NCBI RefSeq assembly: GCF_025061645.1
Contig: NZ_JANYMP010000007.1
Location: 317,241-381,240, forward strand
Direction: 5' to 3'
Length of the DNA stretch: 64,000 nt
From: Umezawaea endophytica
Lineage (GTDB): Bacteria; Actinomycetota; Actinomycetes; Mycobacteriales; Pseudonocardiaceae
Shown: positions 44,613-54,240 of the stretch, one piece after another
How positions within the stretch are numbered: the first letter of the stretch is position 1
Layout: each line of letters starts with the position of its first letter
Notes under the pieces: generated by a model
The model's input: the letters and a program-made list of their open reading frames with translations, nothing else
Told to the model about the DNA's origin: nothing
The model's database searches: none
Program-made: the position numbers and the translations under genes

Positions 44613-45868
44613 GATCGCTCCCCAACGGCCATATCGGGCCGATACGGCGTCAGTCGCTGGTGTCGCTCCAGTTGGAGCTGCCAGACGTCGAGATAACCGA
44701 CCCGGAAACCTCCTTCGGAGTAAGCGAGGTAGAAATCCCAGGTCAGCCGGAAGGCCTCGTCGAAGCCGAGGGCGGAGACCCGGTCTGCCTGGGCGGTGAA
44801 CCGATGGCGCCATTCCCGCAACGTGCGCGCGTAGTCACCGCCCAGGCTCCGGCCCGCGGTGACGCGCAGTCCGGCCAGGGTCGCCTGACGGTGGATCTCC
44901 CGCAGGGACAGCAGTTGCCCGCCGGGGAAGATGTACTTCTGGATCCACGTGTAGGTGTCCTTCATGATCAGCATTCGGTCGTGCGGCATGGTGATCGCCT
45001 GAAGAGCGACCCGCCCGCCGGGCCGCACCAGCCGATGGAGCGCCTGGAAGTACTCGGGCCAGTACTCGGCGCCGACGGCCTCGACCATCTCGACCGACAC
45101 GACCGCGTCATAGCACCCGGTCGCGGACCGGTAGTCCTGCAAGAGCAGTCGCACGCTGTCCGCGGCACCGGCGTCGCGGACACGTTGCCGGGCCAGCAGG
45201 TGCTGTTCCTGCGAGATCGTCATGGTCGTGACACGGGCCCCACGCTCGGCGGCCCGGATCGCCAGCGAGCCCCAACCGGTTCCGATCTCCAGGACAGTGC
45301 TCCCCGGCCGCACGCAGGCGTAGTCGAGGATGCCGTCGATCTTCCGCAGCTGAGCGGCGTGCAGATCGTCGTCCGGTCCGAACCACGCGGACGAGTAGGT
45401 CATCGACTCGTCCAGGAAGGCCTCGAAGAGTTCGTTGGACAAGTCGTAGTGCCGGTGGATGTTGGACCTCGCACCGGCGACGGTGTTGCTCTCGCCGCGT
45501 GGCCGGTGTGGACCGATCCACCGGCGAAGGGCACGCGCCGGAGGATTGACAGACCTTCGCAGCCTCGCTGTGAAGACCGCCAGCACGGCGACCAGGTCCG
45601 TGGTCGTCCAGTCACCGGCCATGTACGCCTCACCGAACCCGATCGACCCGTGCGCGGCAATCCGGCGGAAGAGATCCGCCGGACGGACGATCCTCATCAC
45701 CGGTGAATCCGGGCCGCCCCGGCCGATCCAGCCGCCCCCTGGAAAGACCACTCGGATCGCGAGTGGGCCGGCCATCGAGCGGAACAGGCGCTCCGCGATC
45801 CACGCCCGAACGGGCAAACGCGTGGGATGCGCCAAGCTCTCCCTGCTGTCCGCCGGGTACGTGGTCAT
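44609..45868 (-). CDS. cyclopropane-fatty-acyl-phospholipid-synthase-family methyltransferase (2)
   Basis: A 419-residue SAM-dependent enzyme of the CFA synthase family. An N-terminal lipid-binding part (GSIGFGEAYMAGDWTT) precedes the methyltransferase domain, which has HYDLSNELFEAFLDESMTYSSAWF, the SAM loop VLEIGTGWGSLAIRAA (about 195) and SVEMVEAVG. These enzymes transfer a methylene or methyl group to double bonds of phospholipid acyl chains. AAGGAGG gives a strong start at 45868, which lies within the DUF1365 stop (ATGA). It differs clearly from the copy at 47831, so the operon encodes two specificities. Confidence 0.9.
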   Translation of the reverse strand: MTTYPADSRESLAHPTRLPVRAWIAERLFRSMAGPLAIRVVFPGGGWIGRGGPDSPVMRIVRPADLFRRIAAHGSIGFGEAYMAGDWTTTDLVAVLAVFTARLRRSVNPPARALRRWIGPHRPRGESNTVAGARSNIHRHYDLSNELFEAFLDESMTYSSAWFGPDDDLHAAQLRKIDGILDYACVRPGSTVLEIGTGWGSLAIRAAERGARVTTMTISQEQHLLARQRVRDAGAADSVRLLLQDYRSATGCYDAVVSVEMVEAVGAEYWPEYFQALHRLVRPGGRVALQAITMPHDRMLIMKDTYTWIQKYIFPGGQLLSLREIHRQATLAGLRVTAGRSLGGDYARTLREWRHRFTAQADRVSALGFDEAFRLTWDFYLAYSEGGFRVGYLDVWQLQLERHQRLTPYRPDMAVGERS

Positions 45869-46581
45869 GACGACCTCCTTCTGTGCCGTGGCGTGATGGG
45901 TAAGCCTCGAAGCCACAACGCCAGTCCGTGCCATCGGATCAGGAGGCTCACTCGCTGCGGAATGAGCGGGCGTGTTAACCCCATCCGCGCCACGGTTCCC
46001 GGATCGGCGGGCACGCGGCGGCCCGTGAGCACGGCCGTGAAGGTCGTGCGCCCGTGCTGGTGCAATGAGACGGTCAACGACAGACGTTCGCCCGGTAAGG
46101 GCAGCCGCATGTGGTAGTCGCCGCCCAGCCGGAGGAACGGAGAGACGTAGAACTCCTTTTTTGCGCGACCTCGCGCCAGATCATCCAGGCGCACCAGGTA
46201 GAGATGCCGCCCGCCATACGTGTTGTGCACCTCGGCGACCGCACATTCGAGTGCTCCATCCGCCCGGTGGCACCAGAAGATGCTCAGCGGGTTGAACACA
46301 TGGCCGAGCACTCGTGCCGACGACAACATCAGAATCCGTCCGCCGTCCAGCCGGACACCTCGGGTCAGCAGCCACGCGTCGATGTTCTGCCGGATCGAGC
46401 GGTCCGGAAGTCCCGTGTGGTCACTGGCACGGAATCCCGAGAATGGACGTACCCACCACGGCAGCGACGGCAACTCGTCCAGATCGACCAACCACATGTA
46501 CAACCTGTGCTGGAAGACGCGTGCCAGGTGTTCTCGTCGCACGTGCACCACGCTGCCGTCGTAAAGCGCGGGAACGGTCAT
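45865..46581 (-). CDS. DUF1365 protein
   Basis: A 238-residue DUF1365-family protein. Landmarks are VVHVRREHLARVFQHRLYMW at the N-terminus, VLGHVFNPLSIFWC, and VAEVHNTYGGRHLYLV. The biochemical role is not established, but this family is repeatedly found beside COG2907 flavoproteins and CFA-type methyltransferases, as here. It probably works on the same acyl-lipid substrate. Start ATG 46581 overlaps the upstream stop by ATGA, and its own stop overlaps the next ATG. Confidence 0.9.
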   Translation of the reverse strand: MTVPALYDGSVVHVRREHLARVFQHRLYMWLVDLDELPSLPWWVRPFSGFRASDHTGLPDRSIRQNIDAWLLTRGVRLDGGRILMLSSARVLGHVFNPLSIFWCHRADGALECAVAEVHNTYGGRHLYLVRLDDLARGRAKKEFYVSPFLRLGGDYHMRLPLPGERLSLTVSLHQHGRTTFTAVLTGRRVPADPGTVARMGLTRPLIPQRVSLLIRWHGLALWLRGLPITPRHRRRSS

Positions 46582-47834
46582 GACCACGTCACCCCGAAAG
46601 CCTCAGCAGCGCGGACTCCGGAAGCACATCCGTCCTCGTGGAAGCCCCAACCGTGGTAGGCACCCGCATAGGCGACCTGCGAGCTGGTCAACCCGGCAAG
46701 CTTGCGCTGGGATGCAACGGATTCCGGTGTGTAGATCGGATGCCGGTAAGTCATCTTCCCGATCACCGTCGCCGGGTCGACCAGACCGTCCCCGTTCAGC
46801 GTGACCACGTAGTCGAGTGGCTCGCTCAGCTGCATCAGCCGGTTCATGTGATAGCTGACGAGCACGCGTCCGTTGCTGCGACAGGCGGGCTTGAGGTAAT
46901 TCCACGAGGCTCTGGCGCCGCGGGCACGCGGCAGCAACGACGGATCTGTGTGCAGCCAAGTGTTGTTGTCCGAGTAGTCGAACGCGCCTAGCACCTGCTT
47001 CTCGGCTACGGTCGTGTCGGCCAGCAGGGCGACTGCTTCATCCGCATGGGTGGCGATGACGACGCGGTCGGCGGTGTGCACGACGCCGGCTGCGTCGATG
47101 ATCTCCACACCGTCGAAGTGCCTTCGCACAAGGCGAACGGGCGTGGCGGTGTGCACCGTGGGAACTCGGTCGGCGATACGCTCCACATAGGTGCGCGAGC
47201 CGCCGACCACGGTCTTCCACTGCGATGAACCTGTGATGCTGAGCAGTCCATGGTTGTACAGGAACCTGAACAGGTACCCGGCCGGGTAGTCCAGACCGAT
47301 CCGCTCGTCCGCCGACCACACCGCGGAGACCAGCGGCAAAGCGAAGTGGTCCACGAAGTATCGGGAGTAGCCGCCCCTTTCGAGGAACGCACCGAGAGTG
47401 GTCTCGTCATCCCCTGTGGACAACAGGTTCTTGGCATACCGGTGGAACCGGACGACTTCCATCAACGTCCGCAGATACCTCGCCCGAAGCACCTGGCCGA
47501 CGCACGGGAAGAGACCCGCGAGTTGTCTGCCGCCCGCGTATTCGAGGCCGCAGCCCTGGCACCGCACGCTCATCGACATCTCGGCGTCCTGCGTTCGAAC
47601 GCCCAGTTCCCGGAACAACTTGAGCAAATGCGGATAGGTTCTCTCGTTGTGGACGATGAAACCGGTATCCACCCGTACTGTTGTGGCATCTGATGTTGCG
47701 ATGTCGTGGGTATGAGCGTGCCCACCCAACCTGGGCAACGTGTCGAACAGCGCGACGTCGTACTTGCGCTGCAAGAGGTATGCCGCTGTCAGGCCGGACA
47801 CCCCGGCGCCGATCACGATCACACGTTCCCTCAT
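46578..47834 (-). CDS. COG2907-type FAD-dependent oxidoreductase
   Basis: A 418-residue flavoprotein. FAD-binding residues are in VIGAGVSGLTAAYLL (residues 6-20), followed by LPRLGGHAHTHD and, near the C-terminus, YAGAYHGWGFHEDG, which are typical of COG2907 proteins. Relatives are encoded with DUF1365 and CFA-type genes; in some proteobacteria such flavoproteins act on methylated phospholipid acyl chains. Desaturation or oxidation of an acyl chain is the likely chemistry, but this is inference. It overlaps the genes on both sides by ATGA. Confidence 0.9.
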   Translation of the reverse strand: MRERVIVIGAGVSGLTAAYLLQRKYDVALFDTLPRLGGHAHTHDIATSDATTVRVDTGFIVHNERTYPHLLKLFRELGVRTQDAEMSMSVRCQGCGLEYAGGRQLAGLFPCVGQVLRARYLRTLMEVVRFHRYAKNLLSTGDDETTLGAFLERGGYSRYFVDHFALPLVSAVWSADERIGLDYPAGYLFRFLYNHGLLSITGSSQWKTVVGGSRTYVERIADRVPTVHTATPVRLVRRHFDGVEIIDAAGVVHTADRVVIATHADEAVALLADTTVAEKQVLGAFDYSDNNTWLHTDPSLLPRARGARASWNYLKPACRSNGRVLVSYHMNRLMQLSEPLDYVVTLNGDGLVDPATVIGKMTYRHPIYTPESVASQRKLAGLTSSQVAYAGAYHGWGFHEDGCASGVRAAEAFGVTWS

Positions 47835-49111
47835 CGGTCGGCCGCTCCGTCACCGATCGGCATCCCACTGAGTCCGTCACTGGTCGGTCGCACCGCCAGG
47901 ATCTGGTGGACACTCATGCGGTTCTCCTCGAACGCCAGCGCGCTGCCGGCGAGATAGAGCCGCCAGATCCGGGCCTGGCGCACGCCGTGCCGGCGGACGA
48001 TGTCGTCCCAGACCTCGTCCAACTGCGTTGACCACGCGTCGATCGTGCGCACGTACTGTTCCCGCAGCGACACCACTTCCCTGATCTCCAGACCGGCATC
48101 CTCGAGGTAGCCGAGCGTGCGGTGCAACGGGCACATGAACATGTCGGGAGCGATGTAGGCCTTGATGAACGCTCCCCCGCCAGGCGCCACCGAACCGCGA
48201 GACATCTGCTGGATCAGCACGCGACCACCCGGCCGTACCGATGTTCGCAACGTCTCGGCGTAGCGCGCGTAGTTCACTTCGCCCACGTGCTCGCCCATTT
48301 CGATCGATGCGACCGCGTCGAACGGCCCGCCAGTCGCATCGCGGTAGTCCTGCAGCCGGACATCCACCGCGTCACCGATCACGTCCGCGCGGATCCGGGA
48401 CTGGACGAACTGGTGTTGCTGGGCTGAGATCGTGACACCCGTCGCCCGCACCCCGTAGTTCCTGGCGGCGTGCAGCACGAGCGATCCCCACCCGCAGCCG
48501 ATGTCCAGCAGCCGCTTCCCGGGGCCCAGGGCGAGTTTCCGGCAGACCAGGTCGAGCTTCTCCCGCTGGGCGTCGGCCAGCCGGTGGGTACCCGAGGACC
48601 AGCAGGCGCACGAGTACGCCATGGAAGGATCCAGGATCGCCTGGTAGAACTCGTTGCCGAGATCGTAGTGGTGCGCGATCGCGTCGCCGTCACGTCTTCT
48701 CGAGTGCAACCGTCCAGTGAGCCTGGCTTCCTCGGCCGGAACCGGTGGCGGGCTCCCGACCGCGCCGAGCCGCAGCGCCAGAGCACCGAGCATCGACAAC
48801 CGGGGCAACGACACCCGGCCAGCCGCGCGAAGTGAGCGAACGAACCTTCGGCACTGTCCCAGCGCTTGCCGGAAGTCGCCGTCGACGTCTATTTCTCCCA
48901 TGACGTACGCCCTGGCCAAGCCGAGCTCGCCGGGGCACCACAACAGATGTCGCAGGGCGCGGTTCGAGCGCACTGACAGGATCGGTGCGTCGGACGGCCC
49001 CGCGTGGCTTCCGTCCCACATCCGCAAACCGATCGGCAATGGTGATCCCAGCGCCTTCACGAGAACTCTCTCGCATTGTCCGGCCAGACCATTTTTCATT
49101 GCCGTAGTCAT
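47831..49111 (-). CDS. cyclopropane-fatty-acyl-phospholipid-synthase-family methyltransferase (1)
   Basis: A 426-residue CFA-family enzyme and the first gene of the lipid operon. The N-terminal domain has ELGLARAYVMGEIDVDGD. The methyltransferase domain has HYDLGNEFYQAILDPSMAYSCACW, the SAM loop LLDIGCGWGSLVLHAARNYG (about 200) and SIEMGEHVG. It resembles actinobacterial UfaA1/CFA-type enzymes that methylate or cyclopropanate oleoyl chains; which product forms cannot be read from the sequence. GGGGAG precedes the ATG. About 640 bases separate it from the divergent P450, leaving ample promoter space. Confidence 0.9.
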   Translation of the reverse strand: MTTAMKNGLAGQCERVLVKALGSPLPIGLRMWDGSHAGPSDAPILSVRSNRALRHLLWCPGELGLARAYVMGEIDVDGDFRQALGQCRRFVRSLRAAGRVSLPRLSMLGALALRLGAVGSPPPVPAEEARLTGRLHSRRRDGDAIAHHYDLGNEFYQAILDPSMAYSCACWSSGTHRLADAQREKLDLVCRKLALGPGKRLLDIGCGWGSLVLHAARNYGVRATGVTISAQQHQFVQSRIRADVIGDAVDVRLQDYRDATGGPFDAVASIEMGEHVGEVNYARYAETLRTSVRPGGRVLIQQMSRGSVAPGGGAFIKAYIAPDMFMCPLHRTLGYLEDAGLEIREVVSLREQYVRTIDAWSTQLDEVWDDIVRRHGVRQARIWRLYLAGSALAFEENRMSVHQILAVRPTSDGLSGMPIGDGAADR

Positions 49112-49756
49112 GTCGCTCCCCTAAGCCACGACTGTGCGACCCTGCCCCGTTCCAGAGCCGTTGCCTGGTCCTCTGCTCGACGCGCGGGGTGAGCGCAGCC
49201 GACCCCGCCTGTTCGACCTGCCACGACGCCCCTGTCCGTTCGACACCAGCAGCGTGGCCACAGTGCGTCACTCGCTCTCACGCCGATCCTGGCGCCCGAA
49301 AACAGGGCCCGCACAGCTACGAAGCCCACGAGTGAACCACTCCAGCAAAGCTCTGACGGCCGACAGTGGCAAGACGTCGAAAAGAGTGGGTGTGTTGAAA
49401 ACGTTGAACGCCGCGCGGCAATACCCGCAACCGCCCCCCGACAATCCGAGGCCAGATCATCAGGTTCGATCCCAACGAGCCCTCCCACGTCGGGATGTGG
49501 TCGATCTGAAACCGGTAACCGTACAACAGATTCAACAAACTACTCGATGACATGACTTCTCTGGAGCCGTGCCAATAGGTTCACTTGACATGGCGATGCG
49601 GTCGGAGGTAGCCGTGTTTATCTCGCTGGGACCGGCCGACCTGTCACGCGCAGCCCAAAATATGAGCGATGAGAATGTATGTATTATCAAAACTCGACAC
49701 TCCGGTCACTTTGTCGTGCTCTCGGAGAACGATGGAGGGCGAAGGGCGGGAGTTTG
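49112..49756. other. long divergent intergenic region
   Basis: The 645 bases between the lipid operon and the P450 are less GC-rich near the P450 and should hold both promoters. A minus-strand frame at 49317-49553 (78 codons, starting MSSSSLLNLLYGYRFQ) has no recognisable family and no convincing ribosome-binding site. No clear inverted repeat was found. Confidence 0.4.
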
Positions 49757-51097
49757 ATGACAGCTGTGACTTCATCGCCGAGGCTGGGTGGCGGCCACCT
49801 TGTTTCTGGTCATCTGGCGCAGTTGCGCGATGATGCCGGCTCGTTGCTGCGGCGGTTACCCGAGGCCGGCGACATGGTCAGGATCCGGGTGGGCTGGCGC
49901 ACGGTGTACGTGGTGAACAGCCCCGAGCTTGCCCATCAGGTCCTGGTCGGTGATGCGCGCAGCTACGTAAAGGGTGCCCAGTTCGAGATCGCCGCCCGCT
50001 ACTTCGGCCATGGTCTGGCTACCGCCCCCGGCGGCGCCGCTCATCTCGTGCAGCGCAGAATGCTCCAGCCGGCGTTTCATCGCGCACGACTGGCCAGGTA
50101 TTCCGTGGTGATGCGGGACGTGGTGCAAGCCAAGGCCAGCGAATGGCGCCCTGGTGACCGGGTACGGGTGTATGAACAAATGTACGACATGGCCATTGAG
50201 ATTCTCGGACGCACTCTGTTCGCCACCGGGCTTGGCGATCACGTGATTGACGAGTTCCGACAGTGCCTGCCCACCCTGATCAAGGACGTGCAGCACCGGA
50301 TCACCAGCCTCATACCGATTCCCGGCGCGGTCCCCACCTCCCGCAACAACAGGATCTCATCCGCCACGAAACGGCTGAAGGCCGCGACAACCAGCGTCAT
50401 CGCCGCCTACCGTGCTTCTGGGACGGACCAGCGTGACATTCTCTCGAGTCTGCTGGCAGCCCGTGACGAGCAGACCCAGCACAGGATGACCGACAAGCAA
50501 ATCCACGACGAGATCGTTACGCTCATCGTCGGCGGAACCGAAACGACCGCCGCGACCCTCTCCTGGGCGTTCCACCTGCTCGCGGCCAACCCCCACGTCG
50601 AAGCCGAACTGCACGCTGAACTTGACGCTCTGGTGCCCTCGAATGTGGTGCGCCACGAGGACCTGCCGCAGCTGCCGGTGCTGACTTCGGTCATACGCGA
50701 GACGCTGCGGCTGCACCCGACTTTGCTGGTCATCACCCGGAAGGCTGCCATCGGCACCCGACTGGCCGGCTTCACGATTCCTTCCGGCGCACAGGTGTGG
50801 ATCAACATGCACGCCCTACACCACGACTCCACCACTTATCCCGAACCCGACCGGTTCATCCCCTCGCGCTGGGATCGCAACTCTGCCCAAAGTTCCCGCG
50901 ATGCGACCTACCTGCCTTTCGGCGCAGGCAACCGGAAATGCATCGGAGACGAATTCGCCCTGATCGAAGCCGCTATCATCCTTGGGACACTCGCTTCCAC
51001 ATGGAAACTCAGGCACAGCACCCAACACGCGATAAGGACCACCGCGGGGACAACAGCAATTCCGATGAACCTTCCCATGGAAATTTGCCAGCGCTGA
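49757..51097 (+). CDS. cytochrome P450 (CYP4/CYP183-like class)
   Basis: A 446-residue P450 of the branch related to eukaryote-type and pentalenene-oxygenase-like enzymes rather than the usual CYP105/107 group. Motifs: I-helix GGTETTAAT (about 258), K-helix E-T-L-R-L-H-P, EPDRFIPSRW, and heme loop FGAGNRKCIGDEFA with the cysteine near residue 395. GGGCGGGAG lies before the ATG. Many members hydroxylate fatty acids or terpenes. Its divergent position from the acyl-lipid operon makes a fatty-acyl substrate plausible; that is inference. Confidence 0.9.
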   Translation: MTAVTSSPRLGGGHLVSGHLAQLRDDAGSLLRRLPEAGDMVRIRVGWRTVYVVNSPELAHQVLVGDARSYVKGAQFEIAARYFGHGLATAPGGAAHLVQRRMLQPAFHRARLARYSVVMRDVVQAKASEWRPGDRVRVYEQMYDMAIEILGRTLFATGLGDHVIDEFRQCLPTLIKDVQHRITSLIPIPGAVPTSRNNRISSATKRLKAATTSVIAAYRASGTDQRDILSSLLAARDEQTQHRMTDKQIHDEIVTLIVGGTETTAATLSWAFHLLAANPHVEAELHAELDALVPSNVVRHEDLPQLPVLTSVIRETLRLHPTLLVITRKAAIGTRLAGFTIPSGAQVWINMHALHHDSTTYPEPDRFIPSRWDRNSAQSSRDATYLPFGAGNRKCIGDEFALIEAAIILGTLASTWKLRHSTQHAIRTTAGTTAIPMNLPMEICQR

Positions 51098-51128
51098 AGC
51101 TCCCGCCGCCCGGTCGGCGCCGTCCGGT

Positions 51129-51350
51129 TTGCACAGTACGATCGCCATCGGCAACTCGGCCACCGAGATCGATCTCTTGGGTGCGGCCGGGCATCCGATC
51201 GCGTTCGAGCCGGATCAGGTTCCGAAATGCCCCGCGACACGGTTCGCCTGGTCTGTCGCCGACCGCAACTCCATGCGGGCCATCATAACTCGGCTGTCCG
51301 GGCTCAATCGGCTGTCTCCTGACTCCCGCCCAGCCTTCGACCTGTTGTAG
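51129..51350 (+). pseudogene. HAD-type phosphatase C-terminal fragment
   Basis: TIAIGNSATEIDLLGAAGHP with IAFEPDQ matches the C-terminal metal-binding end of HAD-IB (SerB-like) phosphatases, where the motif is normally G-D-S; here it is G-N-S. The N-terminal nucleophile domain is missing, since the sequence before 51129 belongs to the P450 end. Only a tail of the gene remains. Confidence 0.5.
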
Positions 51351-51585
51351 CGGCGACACTCGCAGGAGGCGCGATGAGACCGGCGATGAACCACATCAGG
51401 TATTCCTCGTCCCGGTTGCAGGACGTCCACCTCCTTGCTGCGGAACAAGATCTCGGTGCAGGCCTCCACTGCGGCGGTGACACCGTCGCGCTGGCTGCCT
51501 GTAAGTACCAAAACATGGCCCAACAGGCCTGACCTGTGCATCACACTGCCGCAGGTTCGCACTCGTTGATCAGGCCGCCGAGCCC

Positions 51586-51885
51586 GTGCTTACGGCGAGC
51601 CCCGCCGCTGGAGCGACGCCGCGATCGCGGCTGCGCAAGCTGTTGCACCAGCAGCCCACGGACGCGTCGATCGCCCACTCGCGGGTCCAGCAGCTGTCTT
51701 CACCGTCGTGCTCGGCCAAGCCCCTGGTCGAGGCCCTGGCTGACCTCGACCTGCTCCACGACGATCGCGGCGACCCGATGCACGCCTGGATCGAGCGGCG
51801 CAGCGCCGCGCTGCCACCCGGCTTCGCCCACGGCGTCCGAGCCTGGCTGCTGCTCGACGGCGACGACCCTGGTCGCACTCCACGC
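51586..51885 (+). mobile_element. integrase/recombinase fragment
   Basis: A plus-strand frame reads RKLLHQQPTDASIAHSRVQQ, then PLVEALADLDLLHDD, AWIERRSAALPPGF and VRAWLLLDGDDPGR. This resembles the N-terminal region of actinobacterial tyrosine-recombinase-like proteins. The frame breaks before any catalytic residues. The flanking 51351-51585 and 51886-52182 show no gene. Confidence 0.4.
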
Positions 51886-52182
51886 TCGACGTCGGCGGAG
51901 CGCACCTCCCGGCGGCCGAGTCGTTCGAACCTACCTGGCGGATTCGGCAGCGGGAGCCACCCGGCGGGGACGATGGCCAAGACCCCGGCGGCCAGCCCGT
52001 GTCCGTTCTGCGCGAAGGCGATGGGGCGGGCCCCTGAACCGCTTCCCGTCACGCAGGTCTGAGCGGTGGCTGACCTGGAGTGTCCGGACCTACGTGGCGG
52101 GTGCGGCTTCACCGGATTGCGCGATCTCGTCCTCGCCGACCGGCCTCGGGATCGATGACGAGACGGCCGTGGTGACGGCGGT

Positions 52183-52740
52183 TCAGAGCGAGATGATCTT
52201 CAGGGTGATGAGGGAGTAGACACTGGAGACCGTACCCAGTCCGAGGGTGCACAGCGTTATGTCAGTGGCCGGACTGGTGATCACTCGCACGACGGTGCTG
52301 CCGGCGAACACCCCTGAGGTGACCGTGCCGGTATTGGTGACCACCAGCAGGCCCCCCGCGATGGTAGAGGTGCGGTTAGCGGAGATGGTCGAGGTCTGAC
52401 CGGTGTTCCACGTGATGGTGAAGGCGGAGGTCCCACTCTGCAGCAAGTCGAGACAGGTCCGCCCCGATACGGTGGTGGTGCCGCCTGAAGAGCCGGAAGT
52501 GATGGCCGGGTTGCTCACCGACACGCACGGCCCATACTGCGCCGTGCCAGTGAGGGTGCCGTCTCGCGGGGTCATGGTCAGCGGCGGGTTGTAGGTGGCC
52601 GTGTTGCTGCTGGGCGGGGTACAGGTGACGTCCTGCACCACGGCCGATGCCGTCCCGGTCGGGCCCAGCGCAGTTAGCGCGAGGGCGGAGACGGCCGTCG
52701 TCAGCACGGCCGCGGCGGTGCGTAGTGACTTGATCATCAT
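52183..52740 (-). CDS. secreted protein of unknown function
   Basis: A 185-residue protein with a classical signal peptide (MMIKSLRTAAAVLTTAVSAL, cleavage probably after ASA near residue 33). The mature part is rich in threonine, serine and glycine, with several beta-strand-like repeats and four cysteines. Similar small secreted proteins occur in streptomycetes, but I know of no function. AAGGAG precedes the tandem ATG codons at 52740. It is isolated between a recombinase remnant and a featureless stretch (52741-53066). Confidence 0.7.
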   Translation of the reverse strand: MMIKSLRTAAAVLTTAVSALALTALGPTGTASAVVQDVTCTPPSSNTATYNPPLTMTPRDGTLTGTAQYGPCVSVSNPAITSGSSGGTTTVSGRTCLDLLQSGTSAFTITWNTGQTSTISANRTSTIAGGLLVVTNTGTVTSGVFAGSTVVRVITSPATDITLCTLGLGTVSSVYSLITLKIISL

Positions 52741-53084
52741 CGTTCTCCTTCCGGGTAGTACTCGGCACCCCGTGTGAGCGCGAGCACACACCAGGCGCCA
52801 ATGGTGACTCCATTCAGACGCAGCATGACAGGACCAAACGGCCGACTACACACAAACGCCGGGCCGTTCGTCGGCACCGCCGTGCGGCCCGGACCTGCCG
52901 ACTTCGACTCGACGCGAAGTCGCCTCACCGCCTGGCAAATACCTACGAACACCGACAACTAACCCCGGACACGACACCGGCCCCGGCCTTCGCCCGCCGA
53001 ACGACGTCCAGCCGGCCACAGCACCATTTCTCCAGCTCACGCCTAACCACACCTGGGAGCCCAAGGTGTTTTTCGAGCGGCACC

Positions 53085-53305
53085 TGCCGCGACGGCTCAG
53101 CCACCTACGCCGAGGCTGTCCGTCGCGCCCTGCCCGACGCGGTGCAGGTCAGTGACCAATGGCACCTGTGGCGGAATCTCTGCGACAAGGTTCTGCTCGA
53201 TGTCCGCGCGCACGCCGGATGCTGGGCCACCGTCAACCTGCCTCGCCCACGCGGCGTGCACGAACAGACCACTCGCAAACGCTGGAAAAAGATCCACGAT
53301 CTACC
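53085..53305 (+). mobile_element. ISL3-family transposase fragment
   Basis: An open stretch reads CRDGSATYAEAVRRALPDAV, QVSDQWHLWRNLCDKVLLDV, then QTTRKRWKKIHDL, matching the middle of ISL3 transposases (C-R-D-G and SDxWHLW). Both ends of the transposase are missing, and the PAP2 gene begins on the other strand just beyond. Confidence 0.6.
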
Positions 53306-53310
53306 TAGCT

Positions 53311-54240
53311 CTACGAGGCTGCCAGTGCGTGCGACTCGGTGATGAGGTCCGAGGCCGCGGGAATGGTGTCGACCCGTCGCCAGTGCACGAGGAACACCAA
53401 CGCCGTGATGACCGACCCGGCTGACGCGAACGACGTGGCCCCCAGGTAGATCACCCAGTCGTACTCCCCGGTGGTCGCAACAGGCTCCTCGCGAAGCAGT
53501 GGTGCGCCCCAGAGGATCGCACCCAGCGCCAGGGCAAGTACGCCGGAGAGTGTCCAGAACACCACGAGGACGGTACGACCGACCTTTCGCTGTCCGGTGT
53601 ACCGGTGCAGCGTTCCTCGGCGGGCCAGCCACCAAGACGCCAGCGCTGCCATCGCCATGGCGATCGCTTCCGCCGCGAGCGTGTCGCTGAGCCGGTGCCA
53701 CTTCGCCGTGAGCGTGTACTGCCCGATGCCGACGGCCCATGGCAGCAGGAAGAAGAGCACCACGCCGCGCCACCGGTACGGTGTGACGATCAGCGCGGCG
53801 AACAGCACCGTCATCGCGATCGTGGTGTGTCCGCTGGGCAGGCTGTTGCCCGCATAGTCCCCGGTGACCTCCACGAGGTGTGGCCGGACGAGCACGAACC
53901 GCTTGAGCACCTGCACGACGAGTTGCCCGCCGACGATGACACCGACCGCGGCGACCGCCAAGTCCCACCGCCTGCGCAGGACGCCGACCAGCGCCACCAC
54001 AACGGAGGCCACGGCCAACGAGTAGACGGTGATCTGTCCCAGTGCCCGCCAGGCGTTGTCGGACTCGCTCCGGTCCACCTGGTCGGCCCCCCGCAGCGCC
54101 GCGTTCTCCAGCGACTGGCCCGTGATCGTCCACACGGCCAGTACGTAGATCAGCGCGGCGACGGCGAAGCCGGCGATCGCGAGCACGATCCAGCGCCGTG
54201 CCGGTACCGGGGCTGGCACGGGAAGGGCATTCAGCAACAT
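53311..54240 (-). CDS. PAP2-family membrane phosphatase
   Basis: A 309-residue integral membrane protein with about six to seven hydrophobic helices. The phosphatase triad motifs are present: KRFVLVRP (KxxxxxxRP type), PSGHT, and KWHRLSDTLAAE for the SRxxxxxHxxxD motif, where the first serine position is changed. These enzymes dephosphorylate lipid phosphates such as phosphatidate or undecaprenyl pyrophosphate at the outer membrane face. It is intact among mobile-element fragments. Start ATG 54240 lacks a strong ribosome-binding site. Confidence 0.85.
   Translation of the reverse strand: MLLNALPVPAPVPARRWIVLAIAGFAVAALIYVLAVWTITGQSLENAALRGADQVDRSESDNAWRALGQITVYSLAVASVVVALVGVLRRRWDLAVAAVGVIVGGQLVVQVLKRFVLVRPHLVEVTGDYAGNSLPSGHTTIAMTVLFAALIVTPYRWRGVVLFFLLPWAVGIGQYTLTAKWHRLSDTLAAEAIAMAMAALASWWLARRGTLHRYTGQRKVGRTVLVVFWTLSGVLALALGAILWGAPLLREEPVATTGEYDWVIYLGATSFASAGSVITALVFLVHWRRVDTIPAASDLITESHALAAS

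Noticed and set aside
49317..49553. 78-codon minus-strand frame before the lipid operon
   Set aside because: No family, no clear ribosome-binding site, in a region expected to hold promoters; mentioned only in the intergenic entry.
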